This document shows, in pieces, positions 33,040 through 45,411 of a stretch of 64,000 nt of DNA (the first letter of the stretch is position 1; each line of letters begins with the position of its first letter). The DNA comes from Capsicum annuum (taxonomy: Eukaryota; Streptophyta; Magnoliopsida; Solanales; Solanaceae). The stretch is taken from the NCBI RefSeq assembly GCF_002878395.1, contig NC_061121.1, positions 15,962,753 through 16,026,752 of the forward strand, written 5' to 3'. Below the pieces are notes generated by a model, which did not search any database, was not told the DNA's origin, and saw only the letters and a list, made by a program, of their open reading frames with translations. The position numbers were made by a program, and so were the translations under genes.

Positions 33040-33735
33040 TGTAATGCCCTAATTTTCTGTAACCAGAATGCCACACGGTGCTCATGATCCTGAAAGACCA
33101 CAAGCTAACCCTCTTCTGATATTTGTACCTGAGAACTACATAATATAATATAATAAATGTGGAAAACTGGTGGAAACTTTCCATAAGGTTCAAAACATCT
33201 GAAATAATCAAAACTAAAAATTGAATACTTATACATCTGTCTGAAAAGGCCTCTAAACTATCTGAACTGTGTAGTTGATGGGACATGTCACCAACTAACA
33301 CCGTCTACTGAAAATAAACCAAATCTAATGCAATAACAATGTAAGGATCTTCCTCAAATGAAGAGGACTCACTGCTACGTCTACTGCTGCTGACTGAGTC
33401 TGGGTTGCTATGGGTGCTCTGGATCTCGTGCTTCTGAACCTATGGTGTAAAATAAAACACCATAGCACAAATGTTTTAGTACTAGGGAATGTACTGGAAT
33501 ACCAGATGAGGTAACTCTCAATGCAAGGGCTCATGCATGAACAAGACTTAACTGGATGATATGAGGATACTAAATGAGGATATATGCATGAATGCGCAAA
33601 TTAAAACTGAAATCACCAAAATAGTGAGTACTGAATTTTGAATACTGGTTTCTGAATACTGACTTACTGATGACTGAATCTACTAGTACTGATATCTAAG
33701 CTTACTAAATAGTAAGACTGAATAACTGAATCTAC
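33040..33735 (-). repeat. Tekay-type LTR, gag-side part
   Basis: It starts TGTAATGCCC at 33040 (flank gcgac) and reads like the beginnings of the LTRs at 37111, 50098 and 55424 (shared ccacacggtgctcatgatcc and gaccacaagctaaccc, then ggtgttgatgggaca-like and gaatatgactgaat blocks). It breaks off at about 33735, where copia coding begins on the same strand. The rest of the LTR is missing. Confidence 0.8.
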
Positions 33736-35423
33736 CCATAATGTTGGAAAAGCTTTAGTCATCATGTTGGAGCCATTATCATCCGTATAGATCTTATCAA
33801 TTTTAAGCAACTTAGAATCCAACACATCCCGAATGCAATGGTATCTCAAATGAATATGTTTAGACTGACTATGAAATGTAGAATTCTTGTCAAGATGTAT
33901 AGCACTTTTACTTTCATAATATAGCACATACCTCTGTTGACAAACAATAAGTTTCCCCAAGAATTTCTTCATCTAAAGCAATTTTTACAAGCTTCAACGA
34001 CGGCAATAAGCTCAGCTTCTGTAGTGGATAGAGCAACACGATTTTTAACCTAGATTACCAAGACACGGCTCTCCCTACAAAACTAACCAAATATCCTGAA
34101 GTAAACTTTCGAGTATCAACATTACCAACCATGTATAAATTAGTATTACCATAAAGAATAGGCTTCTCTGTACCAAAACACAAACTCAGACTAGAAGTGC
34201 CACAAAGATATCTCATAATCCACTTCACAGCATTCCAATGTTCTCTTCCCAGATTAGAAAGAAAATGACTAACAATACCAACAACATAAGAAATACTCGA
34301 TCTTGTACAAACCATTGCATACATCAAACTAACAACAACTGAAGCATAAGGAACCATCTTCATATCTTCCTTTACATTACGACTGGAAGGACGCTGTTTC
34401 TTGCTTAATTTGAAGTGCATAGCTAAAGGTGTACTGACAATCTTAGACTTATCCATGTTGAATCTTTGAAGTACTTTCGGAATGTACTTCTCTCATGATA
34501 AAAAAAACTTTTTGCCTTCCTTTCATGGACAATCTGCATGCCAAGAATCTACCTTAGTGGTCATAATCTTTCATGGAAAATGACTTACTCAACTCTTGCT
34601 TGAAATTTTGAATCCTACAAGTATTATGACCAACAACAAATATGTCATCAACGTAAAGCAACACAATAGTAAAGTCACCATTAGATAATTTTTGCACAAA
34701 AACACAATGGTCTGAAGTAGTCTTCTTGAAGCCCTGCTAACTCATAAAGGAACCAAACTTCCTGCACTACTGCCTAGGAGCTTGTTTTAAACCATACAAT
34801 CTCTTCTTCAATTTTCAAAAATAATTCTCTTTTCCCTTGACTTCAAAACCTTTAGGTTTCTCCATATAAATTTCTTCATCTAAATCACCATGGAGAAAAG
34901 CAGTTTTAACATCCATTTGCTCAATTTCTAAATCTATCCTTCAAGCAAAGACTAGAACCACATGAATAGATGACATCTTCACAACTAGAGAAAATATCTC
35001 ATCAAAATCAACTCCCTTTTCCTGGTTAAATACCTTCACGACCAATCTAGACTTGTACTGTGGAACTGCGTTACCATATTCATGTTTATCCTGAAAAACC
35101 CACCTATTTTTCAAAGTTTTTCCTTTTTTAGGTAGCTTAACCAAATCAAAGGTATGATTATCATGCAAATATTTAATATCATCTTCCATAGCATCAAACA
35201 ACTTTTTTTTTTAACTTTTCATGGCCTCATCAAGACTTTCAGGTTCTCCCCCGTCAGTCAAAAGTACATACTCACTGAGAGAATAATAAGAAGAAGGAAT
35301 TCTATCTCTAGTAGATCGTCTGAGAGAACTCTCTAGAGCATCAACAACTAGTTGCTGATCAACCATATCAACTTGCACTGGAGCATCAACAACATCATGC
35401 TTTTTATTCTTAATATGATCATC
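33736..35423 (-). pseudogene. Ty1/copia pol fragment (Tork/Tnt1-like): RT and RNase H
   Basis: On the minus strand, from 35423: RRSTRDRIPSSYYSLSEYVL, LTDGGEPESLDEAMK, a stop, then FDAMEDDIKYLHDNHTFDLV, LKNRWVFQDKHE, YKSRLVVKVFNQEKGVDFDE (RT start, open 35201-34941). After stops follow the [17 protein letters not shown] block and GDFTIVLLYVDDIFVV with the intact YVDD (about 34640-34685). The stretch 34456-34055 is open (STPLAMHFKLSKKQ, then VVSLMYAMVCTRSSISYVVG, LCGTSSLSLCF, STSGYLVSF). RNase H ends with ALSTTEAELIAVVEAC, YYESKSAIHL (the Asp of the usual CDSQSAI is Glu) and HTDDNGSNMMTKAFP-type text. Gag, protease, integrase and both LTRs are absent. Confidence 0.88.
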
Positions 35424-36869
35424 TGTAATACCCCATACTTTTCTAAGTTCAATCTATCTCATTGTACATGTATAAGAGGCTTAGAACTTAAAAATTTGGC
35501 TAAGTTTTGGGGACTAAGTCTTATTTTTGGCCTCTCAACTTTGATAATTTTTAAAGTGACTTTTCCGACCTCGAGACATAAATTTTTAAGTTAATTCATG
35601 TTTAGGAGTGTAAGTAGCATGTCTTAGGGAATTTTTGGAATTTTCAAACAAGGTTTGAACTGTGTTTGAATTTCATTCCAGTGGTCCACCATGATTTCAC
35701 CGCATCGCGGTGACAGGCTAAATCACGCTCGTCTTTTTTTCCCAGTAAAGTACTACGATGATACCGCATCATGCCAAGGTGCAAAATCGCACTTGTCCAT
35801 TTCTAGTAATGCAATGCGATAAGCTCGCATTTTGCCAAACCACAAAATCGTACTTGTCTTTTGAATGACAAATTTCAGTAGCTCAACACGATTCCACTAC
35901 ATCACGGTGAAGGCGTATTTGCCATGTTCTTGATCCATAATTTAAAATGCATATGTCATGACATTTATCTTAGTGTGTGAAGTTCTTATGAGGTGAATAA
36001 TGTTCCTAGAAATCACATAGAACCAAGTGGAGCTAAGATCCTTTGCTTCGCCAAAAATATGGTATTTGATTTTACAGGGATCTTCTTTAAACGTGCATAA
36101 CATTTTATATACGTAAAATTTTTAATCTTAAGACCCACCAAATTGTATATAATTGAATTATATTTGTAAAGATACCAATTTCTCCTTAATCCGATACCCT
36201 AGAAAAATGTTATAGCCATTTTCGTGTGAGTTAGTAAGCTACAACGATGGTACCGCATCGCGGTAAGGAGTAAAATCAGGATACAGGTTACGAATTTTTG
36301 CTTTAAATGAATGAGGGGAAATGGGTTCTTTTCCCACCTCAACCCAGGTCGTAAATGCGCGATCTTAAGCCTCCATTAGGGCATTATTTGCCGTAATTAT
36401 CCTATTTTACTCTCAAGAACAAACCCTAATCAATCCTCTTACAGAACAATCAAGAATCAAACTTCCCACTTCAAAAAAGCTTTCACAATTTTGTTTTTTC
36501 TTCAAGATTTAATATTTTAAGGTAAGTGGGAGTTCATCAATGGGTCCCGTTTCACTCATGGATCCCCAAAACCCTTTTCTTTTAATTAAAAAATTAATTT
36601 TTCATTACTATGATATTTTGTATTTTCAACAAAATATTGAATTTCATGTTTTCATGGCTTTTTTAATTCAATTCAGCTCATGCATGATTCCATGCAAGAT
36701 TTTGAATTTTCTCATGCTATGTATTTGAGTTTTCCATGCTTTATTCAAGTAAATTCCATGATAGATCCTAAGTTCATGATGTTTAGCTTAAATCATGAAT
36801 TGCAAGTGTTTGATGAAATGTCCAAGTGATGGGTTTCTTTAAATAATGACTATCATGTCCTCAAAGCCT
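35424..36869 (+). repeat. Tekay-type LTR (+), start part
   Basis: It starts TGTAATACCCC at 35424 and follows the same plan as the solo LTRs at 24845 and 56680 (shared caaccctaatcaatc-like block, the aaggtaagtgggagttcatcaatgg segment near 36530, and gatgaaatgtccaagtg near 36812). It lies against the copia fragment on the left and is interrupted or cut at 36869. Two GC palindromes, CACCGC-atc-GCGGTG (35699) and TACCGC-atc-GCGGTA (36251), stand out in AT-rich sequence. Confidence 0.75.
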
Positions 36870-37110
36870 TAGGGCCCATTTGACCATAAAAAAATTTCTC
36901 TTTTTTTTGATTTTTTTTTTCACTTTTTTCACTTTCCCGAAAATTGTGGTGTTTGGCCATGTAAATTTAAAAAATTATTCTAGAGTTGGATTTCAAAAAG
37001 TGAAAATAACTTTTTGTTGTTTTCACAATTTTCCACTCCCTTTTCTTACTTTCATTATTATTACATATAATCTCAATCTTTAAATTTTTGCACAAACACC
37101 TCATATAATT
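36870..37110. mobile_element. hAT-MITE-like end
   Basis: The text TAGGGCCCATTTGACCATAA, then T-rich sequence with tttggccatgtaaattt (36951-36966), looks like the terminal inverted repeat and interior of the hAT-type MITEs common in Solanaceae (recall: TAGGGCCCGTTTGGCCA). Only one end is seen. The other would lie past the solo LTR, after 49437, but I could not find it. No 8-bp duplication can therefore be shown. Confidence 0.45.
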
Positions 37111-37212
37111 TGTAACACCCCGAATCTGGTACCCGAAATGCTACACAGTGCTCATGACCCTAAAGGACCACAAGCTAACCCATGACTGATATCTGTACCT
37201 ATACACTGCATA

Positions 37213-37217
<5 letters not shown>

Positions 37218-37244
<27 letters not shown>
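37218..37244. repeat. (TA)n microsatellite in LTR
   Basis: About 13 uninterrupted TA units near the gag-side end of the solo LTR. The homologous position in the LTR of element C (12610-12634) also has a shorter TA tract. It explains a tyrosine-isoleucine-rich false ORF on the minus strand. Confidence 0.9.
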
Positions 37245-37248
<4 letters not shown>

Positions 37249-38187
37249 CACTGAAAAAATGTGAAATAGAAGCTGTAAGGGCCTAAGATTCAAAACTGAA
37301 TAAACATCTGATAAACTAGTATCTAAAAAATGGTACAATCAATACCAAAATAAATCTGAAGTAACAGTCTGACATGCAATAGTCTGAAAGCCTCTAAACT
37401 TTCTGAATAAGGAGTTGATGAGACATGTCCCCAAGTAACTCCATCTACTGAGATAAATAAGTACTGAAAGAATAAACTAATCAAATAATATCATCCTCGA
37501 ATGATGAGGACTCACTGCTAACTCTGTCTGCTGAAATCTGGAATACTACTAATGCCCTGGATCTCGTGCTCCTAACTTATGGCGTAAAATAAAACACCAT
37601 AGCGTAAATGCGTTAGTACGTTAGAATATACTGTATGCAAGTGAGGTAGGATGAATGCAAAGAGTTCATATGTTGAACAATACTAACTGACTGAATGATA
37701 TGAATGTGAGAATACATGCATGAATACGTAACTGAAACTATGATCATGATAAGACTAAATACTAGTTTCTGACTACTGAGTCTACTGATAATATGGACTC
37801 ACTAGCATCTGTGTTTACCAATACTAGGATACTGAACAACTGAGTCTACTGATATTGATATCTGAGTCACTAATAAGTGAGGAACTGATTACAGTATTGC
37901 TGAATACTAAAGGACTGAAACTATATTACAGATATATGAATAACTATTTCTGACAGTTCTATTATGAATAACTGGTATGGTTGACTGTATCTGACAATTT
38001 GAAGTTGAATACTGATAACATGAGTTCTAATAACTAATTTAACTGATAACATGAGTGACTATATCTGAGACCGTAGGAGGTAATCATCTAACCGACATAC
38101 CCCAAAACTGAACTAGTGAGGTCCAACCTATAATCCCAGTTGGAAGGGTGTCAGTACAGTGCCACGGGTAAAGACAAGCTGTGAGTA

Positions 38188-40430
38188 TGTAATACCCTGG
38201 GAAATTTTTTGTTGAAATTTTGTGCGTAAACGTGTTGGGTTCTATCTACTAGAATGAATTATTAATTTTTAGCACAGAATGTCTTAGATTATGATCCACC
38301 ATTACGTAGAGTATTGAATAATCTTTCCAATGATATGTGGATCATCCAAAACGGATACCCGAGCGACGAGTTATGAATATTCTGATTGAACTGTGAATAG
38401 TAGTGAATAGTAAAATGTGTAGGAAAAAGTACTGAGGCCTTGCGTATTTTTTCTCCAACTTAAATAATCATAACTCCTTGTACATAATAATCTGGGTGAT
38501 TTACTATATATCAATGGAAAGCTCTGTGAGTCCTCTTTCTAATGAAATTGGTTTCATCCAATTTGGATATCAGAGTAAAACGTTATGGTTGATCTACTTC
38601 AGACTATCAACACAGTTCACCAAAGGACAAATTCAAGAATTATTTTATTTTTAGGAGCGTTTTGGTCATTCCCCTTGACTCAAAATCCATCCAAATCATG
38701 TATTAAAGCCTATTAGAAGCATTATATGTTATATTTCATCAAATTCCCTCAAAAAGAAAACCCTAAGCTCCTACATCCAACTTCAAGAACCTCCAAAGTT
38801 CACCATTAATTCTGCAATTTTATTCAAGATTCCAAGTTCCTTGTTCAAGAACTCTAAGAACCATCATTCAAAGGCACGATTAACATCTCAAAAATTAGTA
38901 TCGATCTAAAGTTCATCATTCAAGGTATGTGGGGTTTTTCAACAAAAACTCTCTTTCGTTCTTGTTCCCAAAAGTAATTTTCTTTACAAAGGCATGATTT
39001 TTATTTGATTTTTATGAATTTGAAGCATGAACTCATATCTTATGATGATTATTATGAAATCTTAAAGTTTATGATTTTTAAAGATGAATTTACATGTGTG
39101 GAGATATAAAGCATGAATCGTGAACGATATTTATCATGATTTTGATATTTGGGTCGTGAATCCCCATTGGAAATTGTGTTTTTTTTAGAAAGTATGTGTT
39201 ATAAGCATGTTGATGTTAAATATTTGAGATATTTTTAATGATTTAACCTTTTGATCTTAACAGAGTTGTTTTGAACTCGAGTGTGAAAGAAATTCACAAT
39301 GTGGTTGATTTTGATAGATGGGAAGCATGATGGCTCCCGATGTATATTTATATATTACGGAAATTATTTTGTTGTGGATTGTCTTTGAAATTATCTGAGC
39401 TAAGTCCGGGAGAAATCTTTAGCACCGAGTGGGAGGTATAAAGCGACCTTACTTTACTAGAACTACGTGCCCCCATAGAAGTGAGCCTACGGCTGATTTA
39501 TATAGTGATCACTAGTTTGTGTGGATTTGATATCGATAGTCATACTCTGATGGCAAGGATAGGACGGCTCTCCCCAACATGGGTTGTACGTTAGACTCCA
39601 GATAGCTCACATGGTTTATGTTGGTTATAGGATCTCCCAGTGTGTGTGTGTTTCCTTGTGTCTATGGTGAATGGTGAAGTGATTTGAAAGTGGAATTGTG
39701 AAAGTTATTCTTTCGAAAGATTTAAATGATATTTACATTATGTGAATTGATATTCTTGATGAACTAAAAGTGATTGACAAATTATATGATGACTCACATG
39801 TGTTATTGTACTTATTTCATCCTTTCATGATTATGATGATTTTCTTCGGGCTATGTGAGTCTTTCATACATCTTGTATATTTCTTATAAATATTTATGAT
39901 GGTGATGTTTATACAACTTCATACACCCCCATATACTTGGTTTCTTTCCATGGTAAAGACCCACATCTTCGGATATGGGCTGTATTTTCTCGAAATTTAG
40001 GTTCAGGTGCTCAGTTCTAGGTTCAACAGTGATTCTTTAGGAACACTATTCTACATCCTCTGTTGTGGTGAGTCCTCATGTTCTGAGGACGTGATGTCTA
40101 ATGTTGGTTTCATGGAATCATTTACATTTGATAACTGAGTATAAGTCAGTTGGGGCATGTCTCAATGGCTCGCTGGTTTTATCGATTTTCTTGGAGGCTT
40201 GTCAGACTAGTATAGATGTTGGGAGTTGACTAATAAGTCGTATTTTGTTATCTTTCTAAAATTCTTTTATTCTTGAATGATGATTACTCTGTTGATATTT
40301 GAGGGTTATTTATGGAAACCCCATTGATTTGTGTTGAACTGAATGAAAATGGCTCAAAGGGTTAGCTTGGGGCTACTTGTATCCTCAAGCACCGTGTGAC
40401 GCTCCGGGACCCATTTTTCGGTGCGTTACA
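38188..40430 (+). repeat. 5' LTR of the complete Tekay element
   Basis: It starts TGTAATACCCTG and ends GTGCGTTACA, directly before the PBS. Copy 45412-47655 matches over its whole length. The LTR contains a CTCCAACTT-flanked leader-like part near 38770-38930. The TATA-like box clearer in the 3' LTR (CCCTATATTAAAG, 45921) reads catgtattaaag here (38698). Confidence 0.95.
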
Positions 40431-40434
40431 AACT

Positions 40435-40447
40435 TGGTATCAAAGCC
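40435..40447 (+). other. Primer-binding site of the complete Tekay element
   Basis: TGGTATCAAAGCC, four bases after the LTR end, matches the 3' end of initiator tRNA-Met (usual TGGTATCAGAGC) with one change. Confidence 0.85.
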
Positions 40448-40643
40448 TAAGGTTTTAAGGTGTCCTAGGGAGTTTGACAAGCCGCGTTAAGTAGAGTCTT
40501 GATCATCGGTGTGTAGCACACCACATCTATGAGCAAGAGGCTACAAGACGTGTTAGGATAAAGTATGATTGTTTCTTTCAGAAGTCTATCATGCTTAAAG
40601 TGTCTCTCTCTGCTATTGATTCGTGCTCTCCTCTTTTAGAAAT

Positions 40644-41695
40644 ATGCTTCTACGTCGAGTGAGAAGAAACAATGATGGTCAGCAACCTCCACCCGCTGAC
40701 CCATTGAATGAAAATATGTCTTATGCTGAATTTTAGGCAGCCTTTCAGGCGCTGGCCCAAGCTGTTACTGCAAATATTCAGGCCAACTCGACCCTGGCTC
40801 CACAACAGCAGAGAGGTGGTTCAGCTGCTGCCAGGATCTGTGACTTTATGTGAATGAATCCATCGAATTCTATGGATCCAAGTCTGATGTGGATCCACAG
40901 TTGTTTTTAGAGGAGGTGCGGAAGATTACTCAGGTGATGCATGTATCTAAGGAACATAGTGTGGAGTTGGCTGCGTATAGGTTGAAAGACCTTGCTTATG
41001 ACTGGGTTGTTGCTTGGAGGAAAGGTAGAGGTGAAGGAGCTGTCCCTACAACTTGGCAAGAGTTCTAAGATGCATTCCTGGATAAGTTTTTCCCTTTGGA
41101 GATGACGGAGGTAAAGATGGAAGAGTTTATGAACCTGCGATAGGGCTCTATGACTATTAGGGAGTACTGTCTAAAGTTCAATTAGTTGGCCAAGTATTCT
41201 CCTGACTTAGTGGCTGATAATCGGGCTAGTATGAGTAAGTTTGTGACTGGAGTGTCTTGTTATATGGTTAAAAAGTGTAGGTCTGCTATACTGAATAGTG
41301 AGATAAATCTTTCTAAGTTGATGACTCATGCCCAACAGATTGAGGCAGACAAGATTAAGGAGAGAGATAAAATGAGAGGGAATAAGAGAGCTAGGTTCGA
41401 GCAGCACGGATAGGGTCAGACTAGATTGCAGGGAGGGAATCGCCCTCAGTATCAGGATCGTTTGTCTATGCCAGCACCGTCATCTGCTAGTGCTTCTATG
41501 CCTAGAGGTAGGCAGGAGCAAGGTAGCAGGTCATATACATCCAGGTCCCTGTACAGTACTGGCAGTAAGCCAAATCGTCCCCTGTATTCTAAGTATAATA
41601 GGACTCATTTGGGTGAGTATTGGGGTAAGAAGAGGGGTTGTTTCCGGTGTGGTGACATGGGTCACAGAGTTAGAGATTGTCCACAGTATGGATAG
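40644..41695 (+). pseudogene. Tekay gag
   Basis: The start MLLRRVRRNNDGQQ at 40644 is typical for Del/Tekay gag. After a stop at MSYAEF and a frame change near 40862, the capsid part reads IEFYGSKSDVDPQLFLEEV, then AAYRLKDLAYDWV, AFLDKFFPLEM, and VADNRASMSKFVTGVSCYMV. The basic part is KIKERDKMRGNKRARFEQHG. The zinc knuckle CFRCGDMGHRVRDC (about 41640-41681) has all four metal ligands. At least five stops and one shift break the frame. Overlapping frames are shadows. Confidence 0.85.
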
Positions 41696-41879
41696 GGGCA
41701 TTGTGACTATCGCCCTCAGACCCAGACTTAGACTATTAGTGCTTCAGTTCCAGCGACTCGCCTAGCCCCAGCTCAGGACACCTTTTCTAGAAATGCTGGC
41801 GGGTAGAGCCAGAATATATTCTATGCTTTACCATCTCGCCGGGAACTGGAGGACTCTCCCAATGTTGTTACTGGTATGC

Positions 41880-42141
41880 TTTGTATATTTTAGTTTGATA
41901 TATATACTTTGTTGGATCCTAGATCTAGTTTCTCATATGTTACACCTTTGATCGCTTTGAATTTTGAAATGAGTCCTGAGATTATTCCTGAGCCTATTCT
42001 AGTTTCTACCCCAGTGGGTGATTCGATTATTGCCCAGAAAGTGTACAAAAAGTGTCCTGTTACCGTTCTTCATAGAGTCTTGTTGGCTGATCTGATTGAG
42101 TTAGACATGGTATATTTTGATGTGAGTGGTCTGGGAATTCT
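41880..42141 (+). pseudogene. Tekay protease, C-terminal part deleted
   Basis: The text after the gag stop includes TLLDPRSSFSYVTPLIALNF, where the active-site triad of relatives (DPGS/DTGA type) reads DPRS, so the Gly is Arg. STPVGDSIIAQKVYKKC and [11 protein letters not shown] follow. The conserved ILGMDWL and the next 60-70 residues of relatives are missing; the text jumps within a few codons to [20 protein letters not shown]. This is an internal deletion joined out of frame. Confidence 0.75.
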
Positions 42142-42987
42142 GTGTCACCCAAGAGTCATTTTATCTATTACCTCAAAGCTAGAAAGCTTATTTCCAAGGG
42201 GTGTATTTGCCATTTGGTTAGAGTCAAAGACACTATGTCTGAGACTCTAACTCTCTACTCTGTTAATGTTGTCAATGAGTTTTCTGATGTCTTTCTGGAT
42301 GATCTCCCAGGGATACCTCCTAATAGAGAGATAGATTTTGGGATTGATCTTCTTGCCGATACTCAGCCCATTTCTATTCCTCCTTACCGTATGGCCCCTA
42401 CAGAACTTAAGGAGTTGAAAGAGAAACTCAAAGATCTACTAGATACGGTTTTCATAAGGCCTAGTGTTTCTCCTTGGGGTGCTTCTGTGTTGTTTGTGAG
42501 AAAGAAAGATGGCTCTTTGCATATGTGCATTGATTACCGCCAATTGAATAAAATCACCATTAAAAATAAGTACCCCCTTCCGAGAATAGATGATTTGTTT
42601 GACCAATTGCAAGGTGTAAGTTATTTCTCAAAGATAGACCTTCATTTTGGCTATCATCAACTCAATGTTAGGGAGTGTGACATCCCGAAAACTATTTTCC
42701 AAACTCGTTATGGCCATTTTGAGTTTCTTGTTATGTCTTTTGGGTTAACTAATGCCCAAGCAGCTTTCATGGACCTCATAAATCGAGTGTTCAAACCATA
42801 TCTGGATATGTTTGTCATAGTGTTCATCGATGATATACTGGTGTACTCCCATAGTGAGGATGAACATTCTAATCATCTCCGAACTGTCTTGCAAACCCTT
42901 GGAGATCATAAGTTATTTTCCAAGTTCAGTAAGTGTGAGTTTTGGCTAAGGTCAGTTGTTTTTCTGGGTTGTATCATTTCTTCTTAA
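42142..42987 (+). pseudogene. Tekay reverse transcriptase, long open segment
   Basis: This 281-codon open frame covers the linker and almost all of [121 protein letters not shown] and the catalytic [10 protein letters not shown] with both Asp kept. It continues to [17 protein letters not shown]. It lacks its own start because it was part of Gag-Pol. It is the best-kept RT in the window, yet flanked by stops on both sides. Confidence 0.9.
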
Positions 42988-43754
42988 GGTATTAGAGTTG
43001 ATCCCTAAAAGACCGAAGCTGTTAGAAATTAGCCTAGACCTATTTCTCTGACTAATATCCAAAGTTTCTTGGGTTTAGCTGGCTATTACCACCATTTTGT
43101 TAAGGGTTTCTCCTCTATAGCATCTCTTATGACTCGGTTGACCCAAAAGAAAGTAAAGTTCTTGTGGTCCGAATCTTGTGAGAAGAGTTTTCACGAGTTA
43201 AAGACTCAACTCACTCAGCCCCTGTTTTGACTTTGCTTGATGGTGTTGATAGTTTTGTGGTGTACTGTGATGCTTCGAGAGTTGGGTTGGGTTGCATATT
43301 GATACAGAAGGGTAAGGTGATAGCTTATGCTTCTAGACAGTTCAAACCCCATGAGAAATACTCCACCCATGACCTTGAGTTGGCTGCCGTTGTGTTTGCT
43401 TTGAAAATCTGGAGACACTATTTGTATGGTGTCCTTGTTTATGTTTATGTTCATAAGAGTCTGTAGTATATGTTTACCCATAGAGAATTGAATCTTAGGC
43501 AGAGATAATGGTTAGAATTGTTAAAGGACTATAATATGAGTGTGCTATACCATCCGAGCAAGGCCAATGTTGTGGCGGATACCCTTAGTAGAGTGTCCAT
43601 GGGTAGTGTTTCGCATGTGGTAGAAGGTAAGAAAGAGTTGGCTCGTGATGTACATCATTTGGATATATTAGGGGTTAGGTTGTTAGACTCTTCTGAAGGT
43701 AGTATAGGGGTTCAAAGTAGTTCCGAATCCTCCTTGGTTTCGGAAGTGAAGTAA
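42988..43754 (+). pseudogene. Tekay connection domain and RNase H
   Basis: After two stops the connection reads SFLGLAGYYHHFVKGFSSIA and [16 protein letters not shown] shift near 43222 leads to RNase [16 protein letters not shown] (Asp kept), [17 protein letters not shown] (Glu kept), then YVYVHKSL, where the usual TDHKSL has lost its Asp, a stop, and KANVVADTLSRVSMGS (last Asp kept). A linker [12 protein letters not shown] ends at a stop at 43752. One of the four catalytic residues is gone. Confidence 0.85.
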
Positions 43755-44770
43755 AAGCAATACTTAGATGCTAGTTTGGTCAAACTGAAGGAGTTAGTAA
43801 AGGACCAAAAAGTAGAGGTTTTCTCCCAAGGGGGAGATGGTGTGTTGAGATTGCAAGGTAGATTATGTGTCCAAAATGTTGATGATTTGAGATAGAGGAT
43901 TATGGCTGAAGCGCATGGGGCACGATATTCTATTCATCCTGGTGCCACCAAGATGTAACGAGACTTGCGGGAAATCTATTGGTGGAGTGGCATGAAAAAA
44001 GATATAGTAGCGTTTGTAGCTAAGTGTGCAACATGCCAACAGGTTAAGGTTGAACACCAAAGACCTAGTGGTATGATGCAAGAGTTTAGTATTCCTACCT
44101 GGAAGTGGGAAGAGATAAATATGGACTTCGTGATTGATTTACCTCCCTCCCAACGCCATCATGATTCTATTTGGGTTGTGGTTAATAGGTTGACTAAGTC
44201 TGCTCATTTCTTGCCTATTCATACTTCATATACTGCTGAGGATTACACTAGATTGTATATTCGAGAGCTAGCCAGACTGCATGGAGTTCCCTTTTCTATC
44301 ATTTCGGATAGGGGTACTCAGTTCACTTCATAATTTTTGAAAGCTTTTCAGAAGGGTCTTGGTACCCAAGTGGTTTTGAGTTCTTCTTTTCATCCGCAGA
44401 CCGAAGGTCAGGCTGAGCAGACCATCCATACCTTAGAGGCTATTTTGAGAGCTTGTGCACTTGACTTTAAGGGAAGTTGGGATGATCACTTACCGTTGAT
44501 AGTGTATGCTTACAAGAACAGTTTCCACTCTAGTATTGGCATGGCTCTGTTTAAAGCCTTATAAGAGAGGAATTGTAGATCACCCATAGGTTGGTTTGAG
44601 GTGGGTGAAGCGGCTGTGAGTGGTCCTGATTTGGTATTTGAGGCTCTGGATAAAGTTAAGTTGATTAGGGAAAGGTTGAAAACTATGCAGAGTCATTAGA
44701 AGTCATATGCGGATGTTAGAAGGAGAGACCTTGAGTTTGAAGTTGGTGACCTAGTGTATCTGAAAATTTC
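43755..44770 (+). pseudogene. Tekay integrase
   Basis: The zinc region reads AEAHGARYSIHPGATKM, a stop, then DLREIYWWSGMKKDIVAFVA and KCATCQQVKVEH, with both His and both Cys kept. The core has MDFVIDLPPSQ (first Asp, 44122), ISDRGTQFTS (second Asp, about 44305) and HPQTEGQAEQTIHTLEAIL (Glu, about 44400), so the D-D-E triad survives. GMALFKAL, a stop, then RNCRSPIGWFEVGEAAVSGP and a C-terminal part follow. At least four stops interrupt it (43892, 43957, 44332 and 44562 areas). Confidence 0.88.
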
Positions 44771-45196
44771 ACCCATGAGGGGGTGAAGAGATTCGAAAAG
44801 AAGGGGAAGCTTAGTCCCCGTTATGTTGGTCCTTACAAAATTCTTAGCCGGTTTGGTAAGGTAGCTTATGAGGTCGAGTTTCCTTCCGAGTTGTCCTCTG
44901 TTCATCCAATATTCCATGTCTCCATGCTTAGAAATCATATTAGATATGTTGTGGTAATGGATTCCTCTGTGAATGCTGACATTCAAGAAAATCTTTCTTT
45001 TGATGAGATTCCTGTTGAGATTCTTGATTTCAGTGTCTGAAGACTAAGGAACAAAGAAGTTCCCTTGGTCAAGGTGTTGTGGCGAAACCAATCTATTGAG
45101 GGTGTAACTTGGGAAGCTGAGGCGGATATACGATCAAAGTACCTACACCTATTTTCCGCAAACTTCGACCAAGCCAAAGGTACCGTTCTTTCCTAA
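44771..45196 (+). pseudogene. Tekay integrase end and chromodomain-like tail
   Basis: After a frame change at about 44780 the text reads MKRFEKKGKLSPRYVGPYKI, VHPIFHVSMLRNHIR, LSFDEIPVEILDFSV, a stop, then RLRNKEVPLVKVLWRNQSIE and GVTWEAEADIRSKYLHLF. This is the degenerate chromodomain typical of Tekay integrases, lacking some aromatic-cage residues of canonical chromodomains. It ends at a stop (45194-45196). A non-coding 200 bases precede the PPT. Confidence 0.85.
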
Positions 45197-45398
45197 ATCA
45201 TGCACTTTTAATAAAAGTTACAGCAGTTCAGCTGTCATTTATTATGTGTTCAGCTATAGTTTCTTGAATTTATGCATTCTATGTTGCATTCGGAGTGAGA
45301 AATGATGTGCTGATGTGTCTAATGAATGGTTTCAGTTGTATGCTCTATTACCTATCTAATCTTGCCATGTCTAGCGTCATTCGAGGATGAATTTTTCC

Positions 45399-45406
45399 AA
45401 AAGGGG
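45399..45406 (+). other. Polypurine tract of the complete Tekay element
   Basis: AAAAGGGG, followed by tatga and the 3' LTR start TGTAATAC at 45412. The preceding word cattcgaggatgaat is shared with element D (reverse complement near 53005-53020), marking them as relatives. Confidence 0.8.
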
Positions 45407-45411
45407 TATGA

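Noticed and set aside
37141..37338. 65-residue frame with Tyr-Ile repeats
   Set aside because: It is the translation of a (TA)n microsatellite in an LTR.
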